The position numbers and the translations under genes were made by a program. Shown in pieces: positions 8,681 to 17,313 of a stretch of DNA of 45,079 nucleotides (its first letter is position 1; every line of letters starts with the position of its first letter). Location: contig DUOQ01000085.1 in NCBI GenBank assembly GCA_012838755.1, positions 1 to 45,079 of the forward strand, given 5' to 3'. The notes beneath the pieces are model-generated. The model saw only the letters and a list, made by a program, of their open reading frames with translations, was not told the DNA's origin and made no database searches. Origin of the DNA: Propionibacterium sp. GTDB lineage: Bacteria > Actinomycetota > Actinomycetes > Propionibacteriales > Propionibacteriaceae.

Positions 8681-11137
8681 TCACTCCCCGAGTGCGAGGG
8701 CGGCCGCCGGGGGCACGCGTGATGCGCGCACCGAGGGCAGCACGGACGCGAGCCACCCGGCCAGCAGCGCCACCGCCGCGATGAGGGCCAGCCGGGCCCA
8801 CGGGAGAGCGGGCACGACCGTCGCGTCGGACGCGATGAGGGTCGCGACGCCGGCCACCCCGTAGACGGCTCCCAGCACCAGGCCGAGCACCACGGCGACG
8901 GCCGCCAGCAGGACGGCCTCCCAGCCCAGGGAGGCGCGCAGCTGGTCCCGGGTGAGTCCCATCGCCCGCAGCAGGCCCGATTCCTGGCGCCGCTCGTGCA
9001 CGGATAGGCCCAGCGTGTTGCCGATGCCCACGACGGCGATGACGACGGCCACCGCCAGGAGCCCCAGCACGACCAGGAGCACCGTGTTGATGATCTCCTG
9101 CATCTGGGCGCGCTGGTCGGCCAGCGACATGACCTGCACGGTGGGGCCGTCGCCGCCCAGGGCCGCGCTGATGGTCTCCACGGCACCCACCGGGTCGGCG
9201 TCGTCGGCCAGGCGCAGGCCGAGCGAGCGCGGGGCGTCCGGCTGCAGGGCGAGCATCGTGGACGCCGTGACGCCGCTGGTGCGCCCGAGGCCGGGCCGGA
9301 CCACGACCCGCAGCGCCACCTCGTGCTCGCCCGCCAGGGTGACCGTCGAGCCGTCGGCGAGTTCGGTCTCGGGCCCGGCGAGGAGGGTGTCGTCGGCAAG
9401 GCCGACCAGGAGATCCGGGTCGCGGAAGGTCGCGGCGGCGTCCCCGTCGAAACCGAGCAGGTGCAGCCAACGCTCGTCGTCGGCGGTTTCGACGCCGCCC
9501 TCGCGGAGCACCGTCGCCGCGGCGACCTCGGGCAGGGAGCGGGCCCGTTCGACCTGGGCGTCGGTGATCGGACCGGAGGAGATGACCTGGGCGTCCATGG
9601 GGAACTGGCCGTCGAGTTCGCGCTGGATGGACGCCTGCCCCGTCGCGGCGCCCACCGTCATCATCGTGACGAGGATCACCCCGACCAGGAGGGCGCCCGT
9701 GGTGGCCGCCGCGCGTCCGGGGTTGCGCACGGCGTTCTCGGCGGCGAGTTCGGCCGGGGCACCGCCGAGGTGTCCCATCCCGGGGGCGAACAGGCGGGCG
9801 ACCGCGGGTACGAGCCGGCGTCCGAGCGCCAGCACGCCGACCACGCTGAGCAGCCCGCCCGCGATGCCGACCAGCACGCTCAGGCCGGGCGACACCCCCT
9901 GAGCGGGCAGCACGACCGCGCCGACCGCGAGCAGGACGAACCCGACCACCGTGATCGCGGCCGCGAGGAGGGGGTGCCCCTGCCGGACGCGCGGGTCGAC
10001 GGCGGTCGCCGCCTGCGGGCGCAGGGCGGCCAGCGGGGCGATGCGCGTGGCCTGCCGGGCGGGAACGATGGCGGCCCCCAGCGCGAGGAGGATGCCCACC
10101 GCCAGCGGGACGAGGACGTCGCGCGGTGCGATGGCGAGCCCCTCGATCTGCAGGACGCCGCTCCCGCGGGAGAGCGGAGCGATCGCCGCGACGGCACCCG
10201 CCCCGAGGGCGAGACCCACCAGCGAGGAGGCCAGGCCGAGCAGCCCCGCCTCGACGAGCACCGTGCGGAACACCTGGCCCCGCGTGGCGCCCACCGTGCG
10301 CAGCAGTGCGAGCTGGCGCGTGCGTTGCGCGACCAGAATCGCGAAGGTGTTGGCCACCACGAGGCCGGCCACGACCACGGCGACGGCGCCGAACGAGAGC
10401 AGCAGCACGGTGAGCTGCTCGGAGCCACGGGTGAACTGCGTGATGCGCAGGTCGGACGCCTCGGCCGCGGTCAGCACCCGGGCGTGGGTCGCCGCGGTCT
10501 CGGGTAGGGCCCGGATGGCGTCGGTGAGTTCCTGCTCGGAGCCGGTGCCGTGCACGTAGAGGTCGGTGTAGCTCGTCCGCCCCGAGAGCTCGTGGATGTC
10601 GGGCATCTGCAGGAACACGTGGGGCGCCTCGAGGTTGGTGGTGGTGTCGGTGCCCGCATCGACGACGCCGACGAGGGTGAACTCGCGGGTGTCGTCCACC
10701 TCGAGGTGGACCGTGTCTCCGGGGGCCCACCCGCGCATCTGGGCGGCCACCTGGTTGACCAGCACCTCGCCGGGCGCCTCGGGGAGGCGTCCGGTGACGA
10801 GCGTCGTGCGCTCGGTGAGTTCGGGGACGGTCTGCAGCACGAACATCGACAGGTGGGTGCCGGCCGGGCTCATGGCCTGGGTCGTCACGACGGTCCGGAC
10901 GCGCTCGACGCCGGGCACGTCGCCGAGCCGGGTGACGTATTCGTCGGTCAGGGCGAGGGGATCGGGGACGTCACCGTTCTCGGTGAGGACGACCTTCGCG
11001 TCACGGATGGCGCCGCCGGCGGCGGTGCGCAGGGTCGCGTCGAGCGAGGTGGCCAGCATGAGGGCGGCGGCGACGAAGCCGACACCCAGGGCGAGGGCGA
11101 GGGCCGCCGACAGCAGGCGGCGGGGGGAGGTCAGCAC
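8681..11137 (-). CDS. FtsX-like ABC transporter permease (MacB type)
   Basis: 818 aa, two FtsX-like blocks (RTRQLALLRTVGATRGQV; RRQESGLLRAMGLTRDQLRASLGWEA); follows its ATPase. Confidence 0.88.
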   Translation of the reverse strand: MLTSPRRLLSAALALALGVGFVAAALMLATSLDATLRTAAGGAIRDAKVVLTENGDVPDPLALTDEYVTRLGDVPGVERVRTVVTTQAMSPAGTHLSMFVLQTVPELTERTTLVTGRLPEAPGEVLVNQVAAQMRGWAPGDTVHLEVDDTREFTLVGVVDAGTDTTTNLEAPHVFLQMPDIHELSGRTSYTDLYVHGTGSEQELTDAIRALPETAATHARVLTAAEASDLRITQFTRGSEQLTVLLLSFGAVAVVVAGLVVANTFAILVAQRTRQLALLRTVGATRGQVFRTVLVEAGLLGLASSLVGLALGAGAVAAIAPLSRGSGVLQIEGLAIAPRDVLVPLAVGILLALGAAIVPARQATRIAPLAALRPQAATAVDPRVRQGHPLLAAAITVVGFVLLAVGAVVLPAQGVSPGLSVLVGIAGGLLSVVGVLALGRRLVPAVARLFAPGMGHLGGAPAELAAENAVRNPGRAAATTGALLVGVILVTMMTVGAATGQASIQRELDGQFPMDAQVISSGPITDAQVERARSLPEVAAATVLREGGVETADDERWLHLLGFDGDAAATFRDPDLLVGLADDTLLAGPETELADGSTVTLAGEHEVALRVVVRPGLGRTSGVTASTMLALQPDAPRSLGLRLADDADPVGAVETISAALGGDGPTVQVMSLADQRAQMQEIINTVLLVVLGLLAVAVVIAVVGIGNTLGLSVHERRQESGLLRAMGLTRDQLRASLGWEAVLLAAVAVVLGLVLGAVYGVAGVATLIASDATVVPALPWARLALIAAVALLAGWLASVLPSVRASRVPPAAALALGE

Positions 11138-11141
11138 CGGG

Positions 11142-11831
11142 TCACCGCCGCTCGTCGGCGTCGACGCGCCCGTCGGCCAGGCGCAGGACCCGGTCGGCGT
11201 ACGAGGCGGCGTTCGCGTCGTGGGTGACCATCACGATGGTCTGGCCGAGGTCGGTGACCGACGCGCGCAGGAAGGTGAGCATCTGCTCGGACGCCGCGGA
11301 GTCCAGGGCGCCGGTGGGCTCGTCGGCGAACACCACGTCGGGCTTGCTGACCAGGGCGCGGGCGGCGGCGACGCGCTGCTGCTGGCCCCCGGAGAGCTCG
11401 GAGGGGCGGTGGGTGAGCCGGTCGCCGAGACCGAGGACGGCCACGACGTGGTCGAACCAGTCGGTGTCGGGCCGGCGGCGGGCCAGCTTGAGGGGGAGCA
11501 GGATGTTGGCCTGGGCGTCCATCGTGGGAAGCAGGTTGAACGCCTGGAAGATGAAGCCGACCCGCTCGCGGCGCAGCAGGGTGAGGGCCTTGTCGTCCAG
11601 CGCGGTGATCTCGACGTCACCGATCCAGGACCGGCCCGAGGTCGCGGCGTCCAGCCCCGCGGTGAGGTGCATGAGGGTGGACTTGCCCGACCCCGAGGGG
11701 CCCATCACGGCGGTGAACTCACCCCGGTGGATGTCGACGCTGACCGCGTCGAGCGCGCGGACGAGCGTCTCACCGCTGCCGTAGGTCTTGGTCAGGGCTT
11801 CGGTGCGGACGGCCGCGCCGGGTCGGGACAT
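11142..11831 (-). CDS. ABC transporter ATP-binding protein (MacB/LolD type)
   Basis: [50 protein letters not shown]. Confidence 0.92.
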   Translation of the reverse strand: MSRPGAAVRTEALTKTYGSGETLVRALDAVSVDIHRGEFTAVMGPSGSGKSTLMHLTAGLDAATSGRSWIGDVEITALDDKALTLLRRERVGFIFQAFNLLPTMDAQANILLPLKLARRRPDTDWFDHVVAVLGLGDRLTHRPSELSGGQQQRVAAARALVSKPDVVFADEPTGALDSAASEQMLTFLRASVTDLGQTIVMVTHDANAASYADRVLRLADGRVDADERR

Positions 11832-11924
11832 GCGAACTCCTCGTCACAGTGCTGGGGATTACCCCGGAACGGTAACGAGGAGTCGGCTGGCGTCGGATCG
11901 CCCGAGGGGCGGGAGATCGGGTCC

Positions 11925-11955
11925 CCCCACGGGCGCAGCGGGTGCCCCCGTGGGG
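11925..11955. terminator. GC hairpin downstream of lexA
   Basis: ccccacgggcgc ... gcccccgtgggg stem just past the lexA stop on the minus strand. Confidence 0.5.
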
Positions 11956-11961
11956 TGAGGG

Positions 11962-12780
11962 TCAGACGCGGCGCAGGACCGCGGTGACCTTCCCCAGGAT
12001 GGTCGCCTCGTTGCCGTCGATCGGCGCGTAGGCGGCGTTGTGCGGGAGCAGCCACACCTGCCCCGGCGTCCGCTTGAAGGTCTTCACCGTCGCCTCGCCG
12101 TCGATCATGGCGGCCACGATGTCGCCGTTGTTCGCGTCGGGCTGCTGGCGGACGACGACGTAGTCGCCCTCGCAGATGGCGGCGTCGATCATCGAGTCGC
12201 CCTTGACCTCGAGCAGGAACAGGGTGCCGTCGCCGACCAGGTCGCGGGGGAGCGGGAACACGTCCTCGACCCGCTCCTCGGCCAGGATCGGGCCGCCGGC
12301 GGCGATGCGACCGACCATCGGCACGTCCACCGCGCGGGAGACGTGCACGTCCTCACCCCAGCCGGACGCCGCGGGCTCGGCCTCGTCGGCCGCCTGGACG
12401 TGCTGCGTGGGCTGGACGATGCCCTCGCCCTGCGGCAGGTGCACCATGAGCGCGCGGGGGCGCTTGGGGTCGCGGGAGAGGAAGCCCTTGGCCTCGAGGA
12501 CCTTGAGCTGGTGGGTGACGCTCGAGGGCGACGCCAGGCCGACCGCGTCGCCCATCTCGCGGATGCTCGGCGGGTAGCCGCGGGTCTCCAGCGCCTCCTT
12601 GATCGTGTCGAGGATGAGGCGCTGACGGATCGTGAGGCCGTGTGCGTCCTCCCCGAGGGCGGGGAGCTGGCGGGCCTGCGCGATGGCAGCGATGTCGTCG
12701 TCGGTCGGCCGCCCGCGTCGGGTCTGCTTGGGAATCGCGGGTCGGTTCTTGCCGCGCCGCGTGTCGTCCGTTGTCGCCAT
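11962..12780 (-). CDS. lexA: SOS repressor LexA
   Basis: [44 protein letters not shown] w[17 protein letters not shown] cleavage site, [17 protein letters not shown] peptidase motif. Confidence 0.95.
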   Translation of the reverse strand: MATTDDTRRGKNRPAIPKQTRRGRPTDDDIAAIAQARQLPALGEDAHGLTIRQRLILDTIKEALETRGYPPSIREMGDAVGLASPSSVTHQLKVLEAKGFLSRDPKRPRALMVHLPQGEGIVQPTQHVQAADEAEPAASGWGEDVHVSRAVDVPMVGRIAAGGPILAEERVEDVFPLPRDLVGDGTLFLLEVKGDSMIDAAICEGDYVVVRQQPDANNGDIVAAMIDGEATVKTFKRTPGQVWLLPHNAAYAPIDGNEATILGKVTAVLRRV

Positions 12781-12811
12781 GCGTCAACGGTAGGGCAATC
12801 GAACGCCTCAT

Positions 12812-12827
12812 TCAAACATGTGTTCGG
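12812..12827. promoter_or_regulatory. Probable LexA box upstream of lexA (autoregulation)
   Basis: tcaaac-atgt-gttcgg, two mismatches to TCGAAC-N4-GTTCGA, about 30 bp upstream of the lexA start. Confidence 0.7.
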
Positions 12828-12865
12828 GCGTGTTCGAACGGCGTGTCGCGCTGGGGCGTGCTGCA

Positions 12866-12995
12866 AATCTGAGTGCGGCGTCTCCCTGGTGTGCGACATG
12901 TCTGAGTGCGGAAACCCACGCTGTGGAGCATGTTTCCGCACTCAGATCTGCCACACGGGTTGGCCAGGTTCCGCACTCAGATCTGCCACACGGGG
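12866..12995. repeat. Cluster of four copies of a TTCCGCACTCAGATnTG-type motif in both orientations (family B)
   Basis: ccgcactcagatctgccacacggg at 12936-12959 and 12971-12994; inverted copies tctgagtgcgg near 12868 and 12901; perfect 15-bp stem 12901-12915 / 12932-12946. Confidence 0.93.
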
Positions 12996-13055
12996 AGGGG
13001 GTCGACAAGAAATGTCAGAGGCTGCTGCGAGGGTCTGGGGTGAACGAGGAAGACG

Positions 13056-13100
13056 TCGAACGATTGTGCGAATGGGACTTGCAATCGCACAATCGTTCGA
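13056..13100. promoter_or_regulatory. 16-bp perfect inverted repeat enclosing the predicted -35 of the SOS gene
   Basis: tcgaacgattgtgcga (13056-13071) / tcgcacaatcgttcga (13085-13100), 13-nt centre; TTGCAA -35 at 13079-13084, 17-bp spacer, AATACT -10 at 13102-13107. Confidence 0.75.
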
Positions 13101-13109
13101 GAATACTGA

Positions 13110-13125
13110 TCGAACAGACGTTCGA
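13110..13125. promoter_or_regulatory. Perfect LexA/SOS box at the predicted transcription start of the 13139 gene
   Basis: TCGAAC-AGAC-GTTCGA, exact match to the actinobacterial/Gram-positive LexA palindrome. Confidence 0.9.
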
Positions 13126-13138
13126 AGAAGGAGTCACG

Positions 13139-13501
13139 ATGACCGCCCAGCTGTTGGAGTACACCTCCCCCTCCGACGCGCTCGTGCGCCGGGTCCGCGC
13201 CGCGCGCGCCGCCTCCGTCCGTGCCACCATCGCGCCCCACCGTGAGGGCAACGTCATCCACGCGCCCTGGGCCACCACGCAGGCCCGCGCGTGCGAGGTG
13301 GAACGTCCCGCCGCCGTGGTGGCCGCGCCCGGGCCCGTGCCGGCGATCGAGGCCGCGCCGGCCCGCCTGGTCTGGACCGAGCGGGGGATCGCGGTGATCC
13401 TGAGCCTCGTCGCGATCGTGACCGGCCTCATGGTGACGACCCTCGTGAGCGCCTTCCTCGCGGTGAGCAACGAACCGCTGGTGGCGCTCGTCGCGGGCTG
13501 A
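13139..13501 (+). CDS. SOS-controlled small membrane protein, candidate cell-division inhibitor (positional equivalent of DivS/ChiZ)
   Basis: 120 aa, one predicted TM segment near the C-terminus (GIAVILSLVAIVTGLMVTTLVSAFLAV); RBS gaaggag; between lexA (divergent) and nrdR; LexA box in promoter. Confidence 0.75.
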   Translation: MTAQLLEYTSPSDALVRRVRAARAASVRATIAPHREGNVIHAPWATTQARACEVERPAAVVAAPGPVPAIEAAPARLVWTERGIAVILSLVAIVTGLMVTTLVSAFLAVSNEPLVALVAG

Positions 13502-13524
13502 GCCCCGAGCCGGTGAGACCTCAT

Positions 13525-13559
13525 GACCCGGGTGTGTCGTCGTGCGACACGCCCGGGTC
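13525..13559 (+). terminator. Strong hairpin after the SOS gene
   Basis: gacccgggtgtgtcg / cgacacgcccgggtc, 15-bp stem with one G-U. Confidence 0.7.
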
Positions 13560-13580
13560 GCGGCTTCACTGGGCAGGGGC

Positions 13581-13705
13581 TTGCATTGTGGTCGCCTCTG
13601 CTCCTAACCTCTACATGTAGTAGTTACACCGTTGTGTTTCGTCCACAGGTTGTGGTGGGAAGTACACAAGGTGTCAACGGTTCATCCACACGTTCCTCCA
13701 CAGCG
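13581..13705 (+). promoter_or_regulatory. nrdRJ control region with NrdR-box-like and DnaA-box-like motifs
   Basis: ctacatgtag (13611), acaccgttgtgt (13626), ccacaggttgtgg (13643), acacaaggtgt (13664); TCGTCCACA (13639), TCATCCACA (13682), TCCTCCACA (13694). Confidence 0.55.
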
Positions 13706-13741
13706 GGGGACCGTTGCGGTCTTCATGAGAGGGGGCGCGGC

Positions 13742-14248
13742 GTGCACTGTCCATACTGCAGGTTCACCGATTCCCGCGTCCTCGACTCCCGTGTCGCCGA
13801 GGACGGCAGCTCCATCCGCCGCCGGCGGGAATGCCGCTCGTGCTCCAAGCGTTTCACCACCCTGGAGCAGATGCAGCTCGTCGTAGTGAAGCGCTCCGGC
13901 GTCGTCGAACCGTTCTCCCGCGAGAAGGTCGTCACCGGCGTCCGCAAGGCCTGCAAGGGGCGTCCCGTCACCGAGGCCGACCTGGCCAAGCTGGGCCAGA
14001 AGGTCGAGGAGAAGCTCCGCGCCAGCGGCCAGGCCGAGATCCCCGCCGACGACGTCGGCGTCGCGATCCTCGGGCCGCTGCGCGACCTGGACCCGATCGC
14101 CTACCTGCGCTTCGCGTCCGTCTACAAGCACTACGAGTCGGTCGAGGACTTCGAGGCCGAGATCGCCAGACTCCGCGCGGCTGCCGCCGCTGAGGCACCC
14201 AGCGAGCCGGCCCCCGTGCCGGCACCCACAGCCGAACAGCTGTTCTGA
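13742..14248 (+). CDS. nrdR: Transcriptional repressor NrdR
   Basis: [42 protein letters not shown] Zn ribbon plus ATP-cone; GTG start. Confidence 0.95.
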   Translation: MHCPYCRFTDSRVLDSRVAEDGSSIRRRRECRSCSKRFTTLEQMQLVVVKRSGVVEPFSREKVVTGVRKACKGRPVTEADLAKLGQKVEEKLRASGQAEIPADDVGVAILGPLRDLDPIAYLRFASVYKHYESVEDFEAEIARLRAAAAAEAPSEPAPVPAPTAEQLF

Positions 14249-14301
14249 CACACACCCGCCGGCGCGCGGCTCGCGCCGAAACACACCCAGGAGGAGAAGT
14301 T

Positions 14302-17154
14302 GTGACCGAGACCAAGCAGGCACCACGCCGGTCGGCGGCCAAGGGCAAGGGACTCACCATCGAGCGGGTCTACACGACCGCCGGCGTACACCCCTACGAC
14401 GAGGTGAACTGGGAGCAGCGCGACGTCGTCCAGACCAACTGGAAGACCGGCGAGAACGTGTTCGAGCAGCGCGGAGTCGAGTTCCCCGACTTCTGGAGCC
14501 TGAACGCCTCCACGATCGTCACCACCAAGTACTTCCGCGGTGCCCTGAACACCGACGTCCGCGAGAAGAGCCTGCGTGAACTCATCGACCGCGTCGTCGG
14601 CAAGTACGTCTCCGCCGGCCGCGAGAACGGCTACTTCGCCACCGAGGCCGACGCCGAGGTCTTCGAGCACGAGCTGACCTGGATGCTCCTCCACCAGGTG
14701 TTCAGCTTCAACTCCCCGGTGTGGTTCAACGTGGGCACCAAGAGCCCGCAGCAGGTCAGCGCCTGCTTCATCCTCAGCGTCGACGACTCGATGGACTCGA
14801 TCCTCAACTGGTACAAGGAGGAGGGCTTCATCTTCAAGGGCGGCTCCGGCGCCGGCCTGAACCTCTCCCGCATCCGGTCGAGCAAGGAGTTGCTGTCCTC
14901 CGGCGGCACCGCGTCCGGCCCGGTCTCCTTCATGCGTGGTGCCGACGCCTCCGCGGGAACGATCAAGTCCGGCGGTGCGACCCGCCGCGCGGCGAAGATG
15001 GTCGTCCTCGACGTCGACCACCCCGACATCGAGGAGTTCATCGACACCAAGGCGCGCGAGGAGGACAAGATCCGCGCCCTGCGCGACGCCGGCTTCGACA
15101 TGGACCTGGGCGGGGCCGACATCGTCTCGGTGCAGTACCAGAACGCCAACAACTCGGTCCGCGTGAACGACGAGTTCATGAAGGCCGTCGAGGCGGGCAC
15201 CGAGTTCGGCCTGCGTGCCCGCATGACCGGTGAGGTCATCGAGGAGGTCGACGCCCGCCGCATCTTCAACAAGATGGCGCAGGCCGCGTGGGAGTGCGCC
15301 GACCCGGGCATCCAGTACGACGACACGATCAACGCGTGGCACACCAACCCCGAGACGGGCCGGATCACGGCGTCCAACCCCTGCTCGGAGTACATGAGCC
15401 TCGACAACAGCTCGTGCAACCTGGCCTCGCTGAACCTGCTGAAGTTCCTCAACGAGGACGACACGTTCGACGTCGAGAAGTTCACCAAGGCCACCGAGCT
15501 GATCATCACCGCGATGGACATCTCGATCACCTTCGCCGACTTCCCGACCGAGTCGATCACCCAGACCACCAAGGACTACCGCCAGCTCGGCATCGGCTAC
15601 GCCAACCTGGGCGCGCTGCTGATGGCGATGGGCCGCGGCTACGACTCCGACGGTGGCCGCTCGCTGGCCGCCGCCATCACCTCGCTGATGACGGGCGCGG
15701 CCTACCGCCGCTCCGCCGAGCTCGCCGCCGTCGTCGGCCCGTACGCCGGCTACGCCCGCAACGCGTCGGCCCACCAGAAGGTCATGCGCAAGCACCAGGC
15801 CGCGACCGACGACATCGCCCTCACCGAGAAGGTGGACGCCCCGGTGCTCGAGGCCGCCACCGCCGAGTGGGCCAAGGTCGTCGAGCTCGGCGCCAAGAAC
15901 GGCTTCCGCAACGCGCAGGCGTCGCTGCTGGCCCCCACCGGGACCATCGGCTTCATGATGGACTGCGACACCACCGGCATCGAGCCCGACTTCTCGCTGG
16001 TGAAGTTCAAGAAGCTCGTCGGCGGCGGCTCCATGCAGATCGTCAACCAGACGATCCCGCGGGCGCTCAAGCGCATGGGTTACCGCGACGAGGTCGCCGA
16101 GGCGATCGTCGCCTACATCGCCGAGCACGGCCACGTCGTCGGTGCCCCCGGCCTCAAGCAGGAGCACTACGAGATCTTCGACACCGCCATGGGCGAGCGC
16201 TCCATCAAGCCGATGGGCCACGTCCGCATGATGGCCGCCGTGCAGCCGTTCCTCTCGGGTGCCATCTCCAAGACGGTCAACCTGCCCGAGGCCGCCACGG
16301 TCGAGGAGATCGCCGACGTCTACATGCAGGGCTGGAAGCTCGGCCTGAAGGCCCTGGCCGTCTACCGCGACAACTGCAAGGTCGGCCAGCCGCTGAGCGA
16401 CGGCAGGAAGAAGGAGGAGCCGAAGGCCGAGGAGGCCAAGCCCGAGGTGCGCGTCGAGTACCGCCCGCGCCGCCAGCGCCTCCCGAAGACCCGCACGTCG
16501 CGCACCACGTCGTTCACGGTCGGCGGGGCCGAGGGGTACCTGACCTCCAGCCAGTACGACGACGGACGCCTCGGCGAGCTGTTCCTCAAGCTCGGCAAGC
16601 AGGGCTCGACCCTGGCCGGCGTGATGGACGCCTTCTCGATCGCGATCTCCATCGCCCTGCAGTACGGCGTGCCGCTGGAGACCTACGTCCAGAAGTTCAC
16701 CAACCTCAAGTTCGAGCCCGCCGGCATGACCGACGACCCCGACCTGCGGATGGCCCAGTCGATCATCGACTACGTGTTCAAGCGCCTGGCGCTGGACTAC
16801 CTCACCTTCGACGAGCGCTCCGAGCTCGGCATCTACACCGCGGCCGAGCGCGCCCGCTACGTGGAGACCGGCTCGTACATCTCCGAGGAGGACGAGGCCG
16901 AGATGATCGAGTCCGAGTCGCTGAAGAACGACGCGGTCGACGACATGCGCTTCGACGAGTCCGGCCCGAACCAGCCGTCGCTGATCACCGCGGCGCCCGA
17001 CCTGTCGAGCGCCCACACGACGGCCGAGCTGATGGAGCGGATCTCCGGTGTCTCGGTGGACGCCCCGCTGTGCTTCACCTGCGGCACCAAGATGCGCCCC
17101 TCCGGTAGCTGCTACGTCTGCGAGGGCTGCGGCTCGACCAGCGGCTGCAGCTGA
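14302..17154 (+). CDS. nrdJ: Class II (adenosylcobalamin-dependent) ribonucleoside-diphosphate reductase NrdJ
   Basis: 950 aa; FSFNSPVWFNVG, NPCSEYMSLDNSSCNLASLNL, LLAPTGTIGFMMDCDTTGIEPDFS; C-terminal CFTCGTKMRPSGSCYVCEGCGSTSGCS. Confidence 0.95.
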   Translation: MTETKQAPRRSAAKGKGLTIERVYTTAGVHPYDEVNWEQRDVVQTNWKTGENVFEQRGVEFPDFWSLNASTIVTTKYFRGALNTDVREKSLRELIDRVVGKYVSAGRENGYFATEADAEVFEHELTWMLLHQVFSFNSPVWFNVGTKSPQQVSACFILSVDDSMDSILNWYKEEGFIFKGGSGAGLNLSRIRSSKELLSSGGTASGPVSFMRGADASAGTIKSGGATRRAAKMVVLDVDHPDIEEFIDTKAREEDKIRALRDAGFDMDLGGADIVSVQYQNANNSVRVNDEFMKAVEAGTEFGLRARMTGEVIEEVDARRIFNKMAQAAWECADPGIQYDDTINAWHTNPETGRITASNPCSEYMSLDNSSCNLASLNLLKFLNEDDTFDVEKFTKATELIITAMDISITFADFPTESITQTTKDYRQLGIGYANLGALLMAMGRGYDSDGGRSLAAAITSLMTGAAYRRSAELAAVVGPYAGYARNASAHQKVMRKHQAATDDIALTEKVDAPVLEAATAEWAKVVELGAKNGFRNAQASLLAPTGTIGFMMDCDTTGIEPDFSLVKFKKLVGGGSMQIVNQTIPRALKRMGYRDEVAEAIVAYIAEHGHVVGAPGLKQEHYEIFDTAMGERSIKPMGHVRMMAAVQPFLSGAISKTVNLPEAATVEEIADVYMQGWKLGLKALAVYRDNCKVGQPLSDGRKKEEPKAEEAKPEVRVEYRPRRQRLPKTRTSRTTSFTVGGAEGYLTSSQYDDGRLGELFLKLGKQGSTLAGVMDAFSIAISIALQYGVPLETYVQKFTNLKFEPAGMTDDPDLRMAQSIIDYVFKRLALDYLTFDERSELGIYTAAERARYVETGSYISEEDEAEMIESESLKNDAVDDMRFDESGPNQPSLITAAPDLSSAHTTAELMERISGVSVDAPLCFTCGTKMRPSGSCYVCEGCGSTSGCS

Positions 17155-17167
17155 TCGACTGGACGAC

Positions 17168-17198
17168 GAACGCCCCGGGCTCTGAGCCGGGGGCGTTC
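17168..17198 (+). terminator. nrdJ terminator hairpin
   Basis: gaacgccccgggctc / gagccgggggcgttc with T-containing tail, directly after the nrdJ stop. Confidence 0.75.
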
Positions 17199-17227
17199 TC
17201 GTCACGTGGGCGTGTGGCATTTCCACA

Positions 17228-17285
17228 CACATTTCCGGGTGGCAGAACCCCGAGGATCCTTGAGGTTCTGCCACCCGGAAATGCA
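17228..17285. repeat. 58-bp near-perfect palindrome (family A, copy 2)
   Basis: cacatttccgggtggcagaaccccgagga|tccttgaggttctgccacccggaaatgca; homologous to 3821-3878. Confidence 0.95.
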
Positions 17286-17313
17286 GTGCGGTCAGGAAAT
17301 CGCCGCCGGTACC

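Noticed and set aside
12866-12995. Possible CRISPR array
   Set aside because: Repeats occur in both orientations, have irregular spacing and only two full copies; no cas genes nearby.
13639-13702. Replication origin (DnaA box cluster)
   Set aside because: Only three imperfect boxes and no dnaA/dnaN neighbourhood; treated only as a possible promoter feature.
13502-13741. Adenosylcobalamin riboswitch upstream of nrdRJ
   Set aside because: Looked for because NrdJ is B12-dependent; I could not find a B12-box-like core, and the space is taken by a terminator and short palindromes.
14302-17154. Intein or split gene in nrdJ
   Set aside because: Length and continuous RNR motifs fit an uninterrupted class II enzyme; no intein splice motifs seen.
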